This document shows, one piece after another, positions 36,500-47,923 of a stretch of DNA of 64,000 nt. This DNA is from Isoetes taiwanensis (Eukaryota > Streptophyta > Lycopodiopsida > Isoetales > Isoetaceae): contig JAJEKV010000001.1 of assembly GCA_021234155.1 (NCBI GenBank), positions 15,661,203 to 15,725,202 on the forward strand. Direction: 5' to 3'. The number at the start of each line of letters is the position of its first letter. The stretch's first letter is position 1. The notes beneath the pieces were generated by a model. That model saw only the letters and a program-made list of their open reading frames with translations. It was not told where the DNA came from and made no database searches. The translations under genes and the position numbers were made by a program.

Positions 36500-37070
36500 G
36501 TCGAAAAGCAGATAGCACTCAACCAGGAACAACAAAGCCAACAAGCAAGGCTCCATAGAATGACAACGCCAGGAGTTGCTCCGAGTCAAGAAGTACAAGA
36601 GAGCCGCCGATCAGGTTTCATTAGACCAGTGTCTCGGCCGCTTGGAGTTTCCATTCTTTTGTCAAGAAGAAGGATGGATCTTTGAGGATGCATGACTATA
36701 GAGACAGCTGAATAAGCACACCATTAAGAACAAGTATGCGCCTGGATCGACGCATCGGATGGATCAGCTCCAAGGTGCAAAAGATCTTCTCCAAAATTGA
36801 CTTAAGGTCGCTATCATCGACAAAGATAAAGGAAGAAGATATCCATAAGACCGCCTTTCAGACCCGTATGGGCAATTCGGCGAGTTCACGCGAATGCCTT
36901 TTGGCTTATCAATGCCGCGCAGAACGCTCATGAGGCTCATGAACGAGCATTCGTGAGTTCCTGACACCTTTGGTGATTGTGCTCTTGACCATACTTGGTG
37001 TATAGCAGATCCCTGAAGAGCACGCATAACACTTGAGAAGAGTGCTGTGAAAAGTTGAAGAGGCAATTCG
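36500..37070 (+). pseudogene. Reverse transcriptase remnant (gypsy)
   Basis: Successive pieces in mixed frames match the family in order: GFIRPVSRPLGVSILL, an FSKIDLRS-like piece at about 36790, KTAFQTR, then EFTRMPFGLSNAP near 36880. The catalytic DD region near 36980 is degraded. Frameshifts and stops disable it. Confidence 0.75.
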
Positions 37071-38039
37071 CCAGGTCAGCCAAGTTGTCGGCGCCACTTC
37101 GCACGTAAAAGGTGGAGTATCTAGGTCATGTGATCTTCACAGAAGGCATCTCAAATGCATCTCAAGATTGAAGGCCGCCATTCGGCCGGGCGCCAAGAAT
37201 GCGTATGAAGTCGTGGTTTCGCCTAGCGGTGTACTACAGAAGTTCGCTGGGAAGAACTTTTACAAGATAGCAGCCCCGCTAATGCACTGACGAAAAGGTA
37301 GAAGGTGAAAGATTGCAGAGCATTGGCACAAGAAAGCCTGCTAAAAGGGGTTTGGAATCGCTGAAGGAAGCTAACAAATGTTCCCCGCCTTAACCCCCCG
37401 CCGACCCGAGAAAGATAAGCTTGTAGCAACAGATGCAGTAAGATAGCCGCATTGTGTGCAAAGGCGGCGCAAGAAGAGTGCAGGTAGCCGCGATGATTCG
37501 TGAAGATGAACTTATCGTAGACGCCGCTTACCCAACGACGCATCGAGTTGCTTAAGGCTGTCGCAGCATGAATAAGGAGGCATTCTGGGAAGGAAGTTCC
37601 ACTGGATACCGTAATTAATGTAGAAAGCCTCCTAATATACTGAACCACACCTCAATCCGAGGCAAAATGAGATGGATGGAGTTCCTCAAGAATATGACTT
37701 TGATATAGCTCCATGCTTCCGGGAAGCTCAACAATGTGGCAGCGGTATGCTTCAAGGCATCCCCTGACAACTAGAGTGCATTGTAATGCAATTTCCACGC
37801 CTCTCCAGCCAATTTGGTAAGAGAGGATTAAAGAGTCCTGCCAACGGATGTGGATTTCGTGGAAGTATGGGCAAAGCCTTCAAGGAGTGCCAGAAATCGA
37901 TAAAGAGCCGAGGCCTCTTTGCCATTATAAGAAGGAAGGCAACCTGTTATACCGAGCAAGAACAAGTTAAAGGCATCCTAATCATCAGGTAAGGAAGTTG
38001 ATCCTCCATGACATTAATGTTCTCAATAGCTGGCCACAT

Positions 38040-38620
38040 GCGATTCATGAAAACATATTTCAAAGTAAGCGCAAAGAAATTTATTATTGGCCAAAGAATA
38101 AGAAGCAAATAGCCGCTACATCAAGGAATGTCACTATGCCAGCGCATCTAAAGCCGAGCAGCTCAATTCCAGGCATTAGAGCCATTAGCGCTAAACGCTA
38201 AGTGTGGGAGGTAATCAAAGATGGATTTCATCACAGATCTCAAGAACAAATGTGAGAGGCAAGGATGCCTTGATGGTAGTGGTTTAATGTTGTCGAAGAT
38301 GGTACATTTTGTGCCTTGCGTAACCGCCAGATACAGCCATGGATACAGCAAAGCTCTTCACCAAAAGAAAGATCTTCGTGCCTACGGTACGCCGCAGATC
38401 ATCTCCGGCGTGGATCCGGTTCATGAGCGCTTTTGGCAAGACCTCCTTTGCTAATGCATCCGCACGGTGCTATCCATGAGACGCATACCACCTCGCAGGA
38501 TGGGCCGACGGAGCGACCAACAGGATTTTAGAGGACATGCACTTAAACTGGCGTCTGAATAAGCAAAGTATGTGGGAAGAATTTATTCACTTCAGGAGTT
38601 TGCATACACAGCACCAAGGA
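38040..38620 (+). pseudogene. Integrase remnant (gypsy)
   Basis: The segment starts with a zinc-finger-region piece (IYYWPKNKKQIA, about 38080). At 38221 MDFITDL begins the core, and near 38280 a KMVHFVPC piece follows. GTPQIISG and DP...FWQDLL lie near 38385-38450, and a YHLAGWADGAT-like remnant follows. All lie downstream of reverse transcriptase, in several frames with stops. Confidence 0.75.
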
Positions 38621-39119
38621 ATCATTTTAAATGTCGCCAAGCAGTGATCACTCTTCCATTTCGCTTATCGCTACTAATCCCGCATAATTTGGCACAACCT
38701 CGCGGTCAAAAAGTGGAAGTTTCGGCAGCCAGATGTTGGCCGATATGCGCAGCCTGTGGAAGAAGTTCGGGTTATCTCATAGCAAAAGAAGAAGTCGACA
38801 AAGAGCATCACGACAGCATCAACAAAGAAGAGAGTTCAAAGTTGGAGATGATGTTTGCCCAAGATCAAGGTGAAGCAGGCGGATCGAATTGCAAAGAAGT
38901 TGCCCAAGGGCTGGACCTTCGTATCAGTCAAGAGAGTAGGTAATCAATCCTACAAGCCAGATTTGCTCTTATACCTAAAGATTCATAAGGTCTTCCACGG
39001 AGTTTGTTGAAGAAGATACCCAAACCCACGTCTTGATTCGCCAACGCTTGTTGGAAAATGACTCGAGAGCAAATGGAGATAGTTCGCACTGATTCTGACA
39101 AAGCTTTCAAGAAAACGAG

Positions 39120-39200
39120 GAGATCGTAATTCTCCAAGATTTGTCAAGTGGAAACACTTACCAAGGAAGATGCGACGGTACCAAGAAAGATTTAGTAAAA
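39120..39200 (+). pseudogene. Chromodomain-like tail of integrase
   Basis: RFVKWKHLPRK at about 39140 resembles the VKWK-x-LP core of the chromodomain at the end of plant chromovirus polyproteins. It is a short match in a decayed context. Confidence 0.4.
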
Positions 39201-40120
39201 GTAGTAACCCACGCCGCTTTATGGAGCAATGCAAGGTCGGCCTCAAGAAATCGGCTCGCATGTCGATTTGTGTAGGTTAATTCTGGTGTAGTTAAGATTA
39301 ATCTACGCGATGCCACCTATGCTGGGGTATGGGTCGAGCAAGCAGTTACCGCCATGATGGGACCACTACGTGATCTCTAGGGTAAAAATGCCAATGTAGG
39401 CATGACCTGCTTTCCGCTTGGGCAGTGGTAGATTAGAAAGTCTACTTCTCGTCTCCACGGAAGTAGACGCACTTCGAGAAAAGGAGGGGTCAAGGAATGC
39501 ATTTTATAGTGGAAAGCACCTTTAGCCCCATATATGCTTGTATTAGGAGAATCTGTCCTTCCACGCGAAGGGATCCTCCACGCCAAGTAAACTAGAGGTG
39601 TAGGCATGAGTTTATATAGGCATGTAGGCGCCGCCTTCATGCCATACGAAGATTCACCCTCTCACGCCGGAGATTAGCCATGCATCCATGCTGTAGATAG
39701 GTGGGTGGTCACTCATATAACCAAAATTTTATTTAATAATTAAAATGGTACTTTCCACCAAGAGGTGTCGACTGGCAGCGTGAGCTTCCTGGAAAGGGCA
39801 AGGAGGTCGGTTATTTAAGACTTGCAAACACAAATTTTGTTGGAATGTAAGTTGTAAAGGAATGAAGAGTGCCTCTTGACGCATCCTTAAATTTTGATAA
39901 ACTACCTGTAATTAAGTGAATTTTGGAGCAATCTGTTAGTAATGTTGTGAATTGATAAGTTATGTTATAATATAATAATGTGATATTGCCATAAAAAATA
40001 TTAATTTTAAGGTAATTTAATAAATGCGTGAGGAATTATAGTACATCGATGCACTCAAGTTGTTGCAAGTTAGGTTGATCCCAAGGTGGAGACCCACCTA
40101 CGCCGCTGACAAGATCATTT

Positions 40121-40134
40121 CAAGGTGGGGAGAA
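40121..40134 (+). other. Polypurine tract of the central gypsy element
   Basis: CAAGGTGGGGAGAA immediately precedes the right LTR start TGACGCTTCCAGCG, the standard plus-strand priming position. Confidence 0.7.
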
Positions 40135-41767
40135 TGACGCTTCCAGCGATGCGATAATGCCTCCAAAAGACGATACCGTGATCGTTGACACGCCAAGTAT
40201 TAACGCCTACCCAAATGACGCGGCACGCTTAGCTGCAGCCGTGAGTAGCCCTAGGGGTAATCCTACGTAAATAGTGGCTCATTAATGTGCACATTTTCCA
40301 ATGTACACACACGGGGGCACACATTTCCAAGTGACACTTCATGCCAAGTGGGCCACACCAGGTGTAATTAATGCGCACATTTTCCAATGTATACATAATG
40401 TGGGCACACATTTCCATGTGTGCACATTTAATACCGAATTTTAAAGGCAAGTGGGCCCATTTCCAATTATCCCACATGCCAAAGGATAATTGGAAACCCC
40501 AACTAACCCTTGTCTATATAGGGTAGGAAACCCACCAGCCCAATTTTCATTTTAGGGTTTTTTAGAACCTGGCTTTGGCTACCCCCAACAAAATTAAACC
40601 GCATCCCGCATCACTGAGAATTATCCTTAGTTTCCTTGATTCGAAGCCGCCTAGGATGGTCGAAGCCAGTCGTGAGGTATGTTCTCATGATCGTGTATTT
40701 GGCCCAATTAGATAGTCTAAACCTATTTTAGTCCTAGAACCAAAGAGGTTTAGCCGCTAGATTGGCTTGCAGCCCTTCAGATCTTTAGATAGCAGATTCT
40801 AACCAAAGAACCTAACTCTATGTTGTAGATTAGATCTAGTTCTTTAGTTCTCTCAGGAAGTATATGATGATGCATCTCTATGAACCTCTTTGTATTGGGA
40901 AGGGGTAGAGACCTAAAGTTTTGTATGGCGATGCCTCCTGTGAGGCAGCCTCTCTAGCACACCTAGATCTGCCCGGGTGGCACAAGAGCCACACCCCGAT
41001 GTGGGGTGAAGGCATGCATCGCCGGTAGCTGAGGTTCATGTCTCCGACTCTTGAACGTTCTCCGGGTGTAAGGCCTACCGGGAAACCATTGGGTGACTAG
41101 GTCTAATGCACATACCGCTGCGGTGGGCAAGCATGGGTTCGACACTGGGTGAGGTGGGTGAACATGACCTTCCATTGAGTTCGCACACGCAAGGCCCCCT
41201 AGTCACCTCGGTAGTCAAAGATGTAGATCTCTCTCGAGGGAGTGATCCCCACCACCGGTCGAATCAAGATGAGCCCAGGAGTAGCCCTCTGGCTGGCATC
41301 CGCCGGCTTAAGGCCAGTCCCACACTTTCGCACCACTCGCAGTGTGCAATGTGAGGGGCTGATGAGTGGACAACCCAAGTCGTTCATATGCCACCAAATC
41401 CATTGCCAGCAGAATTCCGCTCCTCAAGTAATGAACTCTGAGACCTGCCGCCGGGTCACCCCGAGTCCGAGCTCGGGTAGGATTCCCTATGTGATGTCAG
41501 GGATCTTTGTCTATGCAGATAGGAGGACCATCCTGTGATGGCTGTCATATGATGTTGATGGATGTGCTACCCATACGTATGTTTACGCCCGGGCAGCCCA
41601 GTAGCCCTGAGGGAGACGGGTGTAATGACCCTTCCACTTTTCCCACCCGCAAATCCGCCACCGCTGCGTGTCATGTGTGGAGGGCCCCGTGATAAAGGAT
41701 GGAGCCGGTATGGGGATGAACCTCGCCTGTATATGCAGTGCACCGTATAATGCAGTAGGGGACTACA
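40135..41767 (+). repeat. Right LTR of the central gypsy element
   Basis: About 1.63 kb, starting TGACGCTTCCAGCG and ending GGGGACTACA. It pairs with 28699-30317 over its whole length despite many indels. TATA-like TTGTCTATATAGGG is at about 40507. Its start closely matches the LTR at 3657. Confidence 0.85.
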
Positions 41768-41895
41768 TACCCACTCATCTACCATTGCAGAAAAATCGCC
41801 GAGATGAATGAGAAGTATGGCCTATCGGAGGTTTTTTGTCGCTTTCATGCAGCCCATTCTAGAAATTGCATATTAATGATCCATTTGGAGATATA
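41768..41895 (+). repeat. Target duplication (TACCC) and right half of the split host repeat
   Basis: TACCC at 41768-41772 repeats 28693-28697. The sequence that follows (GAGATGAATGAGAAGT, CGGAGGTTTTTTGTCGCTT, ATTAATGATCCATTTGGAG) matches 42088-42185, i.e. the second half of the unbroken unit next door. Confidence 0.75.
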
Positions 41896-42190
41896 GTTGT
41901 CCCTAAAAACCCAACGGGGTTTTAACTCTGATAAGCTTATAGGCAAGTACACAAACCAAACATCTATATTAGCATTGTATTTTCTGGGTCCAAAGTTTTT
42001 CCAAGTTTTGGTAATTAGATATTCCCTTTATTTTTCTTCAGTGGTAGTTCGTATACGTGTGGCTACCCACTATCACCGCCAGGAAAACTACGAGATGAAT
42101 GAGAAGTTACCCATCGGAGGTTTTTGTCGCTTACGCGAAATCTCCATCCTAGAATTCGTATATTAATGATTCATTTGAGATATAGTAGTT
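41896..42190 (+). repeat. Intact unit of a host repeat of about 295 bp
   Basis: This unit joins, without interruption, the sequence found left of the retrotransposon (28551-28697) to the sequence found right of it (41773-41895). The host repeat was therefore at least a tandem pair before the insertion. Confidence 0.75.
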
Positions 42191-43385
42191 GTTCATGTAT
42201 ATCTGAACGAAGCATTATAAGTGCATGTGCTGATATATGTCTACTTATGGTCGACGTGTTGAATTGTGTTGTCTATATGAGAAATACTATAGTGTATTAT
42301 ATATTGAGTTGTGTGTATGTCGAAATATGAAGGTACAAACGTACGACAGCACGTTTTGTTGTTATACATACATGTTTACACATATCTAAGTTTTTATGCT
42401 TTGATGTTTGTTTAATTACAGATTATTTTAAAGTCTCAGATTTTAAGTTTATTATTCTACTACTAACTACATAATTTTTCTTTAAAGTAAATAACTTTGA
42501 AATGCTGAATATGATCACTGACATCTTAGACTAATCAAGAATTGCTAAAATATATGGAAAGCAGATATTGAAGTTCTTTTTAAACTAAAATCACTTATGA
42601 ATAATGTTTTAGGATGATCATGATTTAGTGTATGCATAGTTAAAATGACATGTTTCTTTGTTGTATGTTGTTGTGTATATGTGTAACAAGTAAAGTTTGG
42701 TAGAGTATATTATTGGTAGAGTATATCTACTAATCAAAACTACGAAATAGAAGAAAGCAATAAAAACATGAATTTGATGTGGGTACTAGTGTGCATAATA
42801 TTGATAATGATGGAATAGAAAACTACGTGATGGGTAGTTTTGCATTTTTGTTATAAACTGTCAATGAATGAGTTTGTGTGTTGAATCAATTGATGTATTA
42901 ATATGAAGTACATTAGTAAATCCACTATTTGTAAATAGCATAAGTAATTTAGTCAGTTGTGTGGTGATGATTTGGTATTATGTGATGAAGTAAAAATTAT
43001 CTAGATGTTATGATATTTTTGAGCGTATGAGCATATATAAGGTATTAAGAGCACCATTATACCTTATAAGGTTATTATAATCAAGTTTGTGGTGTATGTT
43101 TTGATATATATAAAAGGTTATTGAGCATAGTTATTATATGGTTTGAGTTTATGATAATGTCGTGGCTATGGTCAGATTCAGGTTTTCGTATGGTTGGAGT
43201 CTTATTCGAAACCTTGGTAAGATTTATTAGTGATGATGGACATTTGTTGTGGTAGTTGTATTAACATCTCAATAGTTGGCCGTATTGCGTTAAATAAAGG
43301 CGAACATGAAGTTATGAGATAGTACTGAAGGTAAGCAGTTATAATGCCGTATGGCATTATGATGAAGTGTGAAAAGAAGGAATAA
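42190..43385. other. AT-rich DNA, no gene recognised
   Basis: Low-complexity TG/TA-rich sequence without a coding frame of note. Confidence 0.5.
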
Positions 43386-43387
43386 AT

Positions 43388-43580
43388 GAAATAATAGAAT
43401 AGAATAGAAGGGTTTTAGCATCCACAGAGACCCAACAACCTATGGGACCCAATACAAAGAGTGCATCAAAGTTATTACTATCCGAATTAAAAAACCCCTG
43501 TTCCGAAGGGTTTTCAGAGGGAAAACCATGGCAGCAATAAGAATGCCATGAAAATGTACACATGTACAAAATATACAAAA
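43388..43580 (-). mobile_element. Retroposon 3' end (pentanucleotide-tail family)
   Basis: Minus strand: GGGTCCCATAGGTTG, TGGGTCTCTGTGGATGCTAA, then AACCCTTCTATTCTATTC. It is the best-preserved end; similarity to the 20.8 kb copy reaches into an upstream GGGGTTTTTTAA stretch. A 116-codon minus frame at 43829-44179 upstream may belong to it but shows no motif. Confidence 0.65.
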
Positions 43581-43581
43581 C

Positions 43582-43671
43582 ACATAACCATGCATCATGA
43601 GATGCATGTCAGGTGAGTGCTGTTGGACATAACCATGCATCATGAGATGCATGTCAGGTGAATGCATATCC
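43582..43671 (+). repeat. 45-bp tandem duplication with internal palindrome
   Basis: Two units (ACATAACCATGCATCATGAG...) with period 45. Each contains ATGCATCATGAGATGCAT, able to form a short hairpin. They sit at the upstream edge of the recognisable retroposon end. Confidence 0.8.
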
Positions 43672-44289
43672 ATGTCCTTTCCGGAGGCCATGCCGTGTCT
43701 CGACACCACAGCCCCAATATCATATGTAGGGGGTTGATTGGGTTCTAACGCCCAAGTACGTCCTGACCTATAATATGTGCAAAATTAAGGTGTATATCTA
43801 TCCTCAACGGCTCCTTACTTGAAAATGCTTAATAAAGTATTCTAGCATGGCTCCTCAGCCCCAAAGTATTGATCCATCTCAACTCTAAGACGAGTTCTCG
43901 TAGGATTGAAGCAAATATATGTTTACAGCGCGTATAAGGCGTGCTATTGCGGTGCCCGCCAGCAAGCTTGATGTGGTGCCAAGAATATGATATTAGCTTG
44001 ACCTCTTCATGTAAGTCACATCCCAGTATTAGCTCGGTGCTGACGTCAAGGTTGCTCGCTTTACATCCGCATTTGTTTGCACTCCTCAGATGCACCCTGC
44101 GTTCAACAATCGCTAAGGCTGAAGCCACTAAGCCCTCTTTGTCTTTCCAACGCATTCTCACATTGCGCCCCATTGCCAATGAAATATGAGAGAGACGAAT
44201 CTGCTACCGGGACACTCTTTTCTAAAGTAGACTATGTGGCTTATCAAGGTTGTCACATAAGAGCCTCCCCTGGAAGGATAGATAAGTGA

Positions 44290-46000
44290 TGTTGAGTGAA
44301 CATAGTTGAAGTGTAAGTAGGAAGATACAAAATGTTATAAGAAAATATATGGTAAGAGTAAAGAGTATGAAGGTAGAGAAATCTAGAGAGAGAGTAATTA
44401 AAGAAGATGTGTAGTTGAAGAGATATGTGGAAAGAGTTGAGGCGAGAAATGATTAGATGTGTGTAATGGAGATATGTAAAGTAAAAGGATGAAGGAGTGG
44501 TAGAAGGATAAAGGATGCAAAGTGAGTTGTGTGTTGCTACTTGTGGTGATGATAAAATTGTGGTGTACTGTTATGGTGATAGTTATCGTGGCAGTGATGT
44601 GTGTGAATATGGTTATTATTATTTCTACAATATTATGATGCCACACATATGATAAAAGCATAAAGGTGTTGGAAATGTTATGCTAATGGGTTATTGCTCT
44701 ATGATAGTATTAAAAACAATAGTGGTGTTAATAGCGTATGCACAAGCAGCCGGTTTTTGTGTTTACTGTTGGATAAAAGGTAGTGTTTGTGACAATGTTT
44801 GATATGAAGATGGTTTTATAATGGTGTTGCAATGATATTATAATAATATTGGAGAAGGTGCCTATAATGGTGAGTGCTTATGGTAATGATAAACAACAGG
44901 TGAGCCAAATCTTGAAAGAATGATTGTGTTTATATTGTTGTTTGTGCTAGAAATGGTGGAGAAATTGTTGTTCAAGATTGTGTTTATACTGATGTCAATG
45001 GTATTATAATAGGAACATTTGGCCTATATGACCCAAATAAAAGGAGCAACAAACATATCACTGCCAAGATAAACACCCCCCCCCAACAAAAAAAAAAAAA
45101 AAAAAAACAACACCTTTCCTCCAACACTACAAGAGAATGATGGCTAAATATCAGAATAATCGTCAAATAGCCTTCATAAAACATAATCATACAGACCTTA
45201 TTCCCCGACGAATGCACCGACGAAGTTTTATATGACGCATTTAAACGCATTAATCGCCGATCATTAATAAGACATAGTCAGATGAATAGTCAATTGAATG
45301 TTCAAAAAATTAGTCGTTTAAATAGTCAAAAAATTCGTCGTTGTGTTAGTTAAATAGTTCGTCAGTTAATCAAATCAATAGTCAGAAAATTGATCATCGT
45401 ATTAGTCGGTTTATTAGTCAATGCAATAGTTAGAATATTGATCATTTTATTTAATAGGAATTGGTATTTTTCATATTGCAAATAAACGAAAGGAGCTCCA
45501 AGGAATCAAACCTTGGTTAAACCATTATCTCCAGTTATTCAAATAGATAAATAAATAGCAGCCTATGATGTGTGCAAAAGAACCAATATTTCAATTGCTC
45601 AGAAAGGAATTAACAAGATCAAACTTTAACTAATTATGATTACCTTGGTTGATTCGTGATGTTTCTTATCCAACGGGCATATATTCATTTTCTCACAAGG
45701 ATCTTGTTGTAATTTTTGTATATGGCAGAAAGATTATCGAGCGTGAATGTACAAGTACACATTTTCATCAAATCGAATTACACAAATCATAAGAATAAAG
45801 ACTCGGGTGAGAAAGGAATTAGATATATATTGATAAAAAAACAAACTTAGAAATTACAAGGCCTAGATGCGGCGATTTGATAAGGCTCATGCAACTAAGA
45901 TTCTAAAACAAGGAGTGATTGTCAGTGCTTGATGATCTTTAGAACATCATGGCCATTAGTATTTTGCTAAGCATTTGGAGTTGGTATGTTATTAAGCATT
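44290..46000. other. Non-coding, low-complexity DNA
   Basis: Purine-rich GA/TG stretches at 44.3-44.7 kb and a C-run plus A-run at about 45067-45107. At 45260-45440 lies a degenerate array of short units built on AATAGTCA and ATTAGTCG. No gene is seen. Confidence 0.5.
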
Positions 46001-46007
46001 AGAAGCA

Positions 46008-46065
46008 AGATAAGATAAGATAAGATAAGATGAATTTTTACGTCCACGGGAACCCAACGGATTAG
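46008..46065 (-). mobile_element. Retroposon 3' end (pentanucleotide-tail family, ATCTT tail)
   Basis: Minus strand: CGTTGGGTTCCCGTGGACG, TAAAAATTC, then five or so ATCTT units. Same terminal block as the other copies but with a different pentanucleotide in the tail. Confidence 0.55.
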
Positions 46066-46659
46066 AAGCAAGAAGTACATCATAAATTATAGATCTGAAA
46101 TTTTTCTAATAGAAGTTTCTCGCCGCGTTTATGGGCTAAGATACTTGCTGATGTTGAAAGGAGGGAACTCTGAGAAACAAGTAGCGTCTCAAAACTGAGC
46201 TTCAAGCAATAGCTATACAATGTGGGCTCAACATTCTCCGCATCTTCACACCATTGTCAAACCTACACTTCTTAAGGATTCTCCCTTTCATGAGCCGGGT
46301 ACTTAATCCAGCTTCCACCTTAGTATTAATACTCTAACGTATCTATGGCGTATAATCATATACCACTTCTCCTCGTGATATAGTGCTATGTCCAGCCTTC
46401 TATGTCATACCAATTCTTCTAATTACCTATCCAAAACACTATATCTACCACCTCAGACCCTAACGCGCTACACTTCTACTATGCAAGAGTCTGTGACCTG
46501 CTCAACCATCACTATATATAAACAGGCTCAAGAAGGAGACTTCAGGCATGTTTTCTACAGCCGCTTATGGACGCCAGAGGTCACAATCGGGCCTTCGCAG
46601 GATACAAGAGGATTGCATGGCTACAAAGATCACGGATAGCTTACCCCTCGTGGTATCAA

Positions 46660-47900
46660 CTTACAAAGGCTAATACAAATGTATCTGTGAGATATACCAA
46701 TGTCATGTAAATATAAAAGTGATCAGATATGGATAAATATACTAAAATAAGAATAATATAAAGAATGAATCTAAATGTAAAATCGACGTTGAATGTATCA
46801 AGTTAAGATAGAATTATAATAGAGTGTGAGTGTAAAATTAATAAAGATAATCAAACGAAAGAAAAGCATTTAAACACACAGAAATATAATACAATGAGAT
46901 AATTATGTATGTGTTACACAAACTATAGAAGGAATAACGGTAGCTACATACATTCTAGAAAGGTTATAAAATAATAAATGATAACGTGTGTGTGTAATTA
47001 CGAAAACTATATATCTAAAATGTAGATATAATGCAATAATACATAATTGTATTAAAGATATACAAATGTGAAAGTATGTAACACATCGATAGCAATATAT
47101 GACCATAAACTCCAACAAAATAGGAAACAAAATTTCTAAATACAAAAATTAAATAAAGTACTGCAATGTTCAAACGAAAGTAAAGGAGAGTATACCACAT
47201 ATAGACAAGTTAAGATTAGAACCAATTGTAGTAAACAATCAGAGAATTATAAATATGTATTATATTAAAAGAAGAAATAGAGGTTGCTTATGTCTATGTC
47301 TCTCAGATAATATATAATCACCTACATGTGTGTGAATAAACAACATTTTAAATCAAGGCCAACAACAAATAGCTTCAGCTGACATCGACAGCAAAGATGT
47401 GCTACAATCACCAATTGATATCCCTAAGTCTTAGATCCGGGCAGGGACTATGCAAAAGCCACTTTCATGTGGGGATCAAGTTAGATGCATTCTAGGAAAT
47501 AGGATGTGCATATACTCATATTAGACACCATCGCCTACGGCTATAATGGGAACATTATGGGCCCAGCGTCCTTGTTGGTTATGTTTTCTATTTCCACCGC
47601 TAGCCCTATAGGCTACGTCCACCACGGACCAATAGTGTGCTTGCTTATCTATTATATCTGATCAATGTACTTTTACGTGACTACGGCCCTGTTATAATGA
47701 TAGTATATGCCTATATATGCTTTTTTAATCACCTACCTAAATTCTTCCACCTTCCCAGAATTTATTTTTCCCGGTAAAGTTAACCACCCAACGAAATGCC
47801 GAGGGTAACATAAATCGCCATCTTCCTTCCACATAACGCGCTGCTTCGCATTTAATTACCGCTCAACTTTCGCTTTGAGTTATACCACACACGCTGCCAT
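46660..47900. other. AT-rich DNA, no gene recognised
   Basis: Long AT-rich stretch to 47.4 kb, then mixed sequence. The small frames carry no interpretable motif. Confidence 0.45.
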
Positions 47901-47923
47901 TTCAAACTTGATCACCCGGAACA

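Larger units (their letters stand above)
28699..41767 (+). mobile_element. Ty3/gypsy LTR retrotransposon, about 13 kb, decayed
   Basis: Two direct LTRs (28699-30317 and 40135-41767) enclose a plus-strand interior. Remnants run gag, protease, reverse transcriptase, integrase, chromodomain-like tail; integrase after reverse transcriptase is the Ty3/gypsy order. A purine tract at 40121-40134 precedes the right LTR. No intact primer site is seen after the left LTR. All frames are broken by small indels and stops, so the element is not autonomous. Unrelated LTR-like DNA at 30.4-33.0 kb suggests nested insertion. Confidence 0.85.

Noticed and set aside
28699-41767. A novel gene cluster in the 13-kb interval
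   Set aside because: Order and motifs fit a decayed Ty3/gypsy retrotransposon with paired LTRs and a target duplication.
46508-46660. TATATAAA motif and TGGTATCA as promoter and primer site of an LTR
   Set aside because: Only 8 of 12 primer-site bases fit, and no LTR ends or partner could be found.
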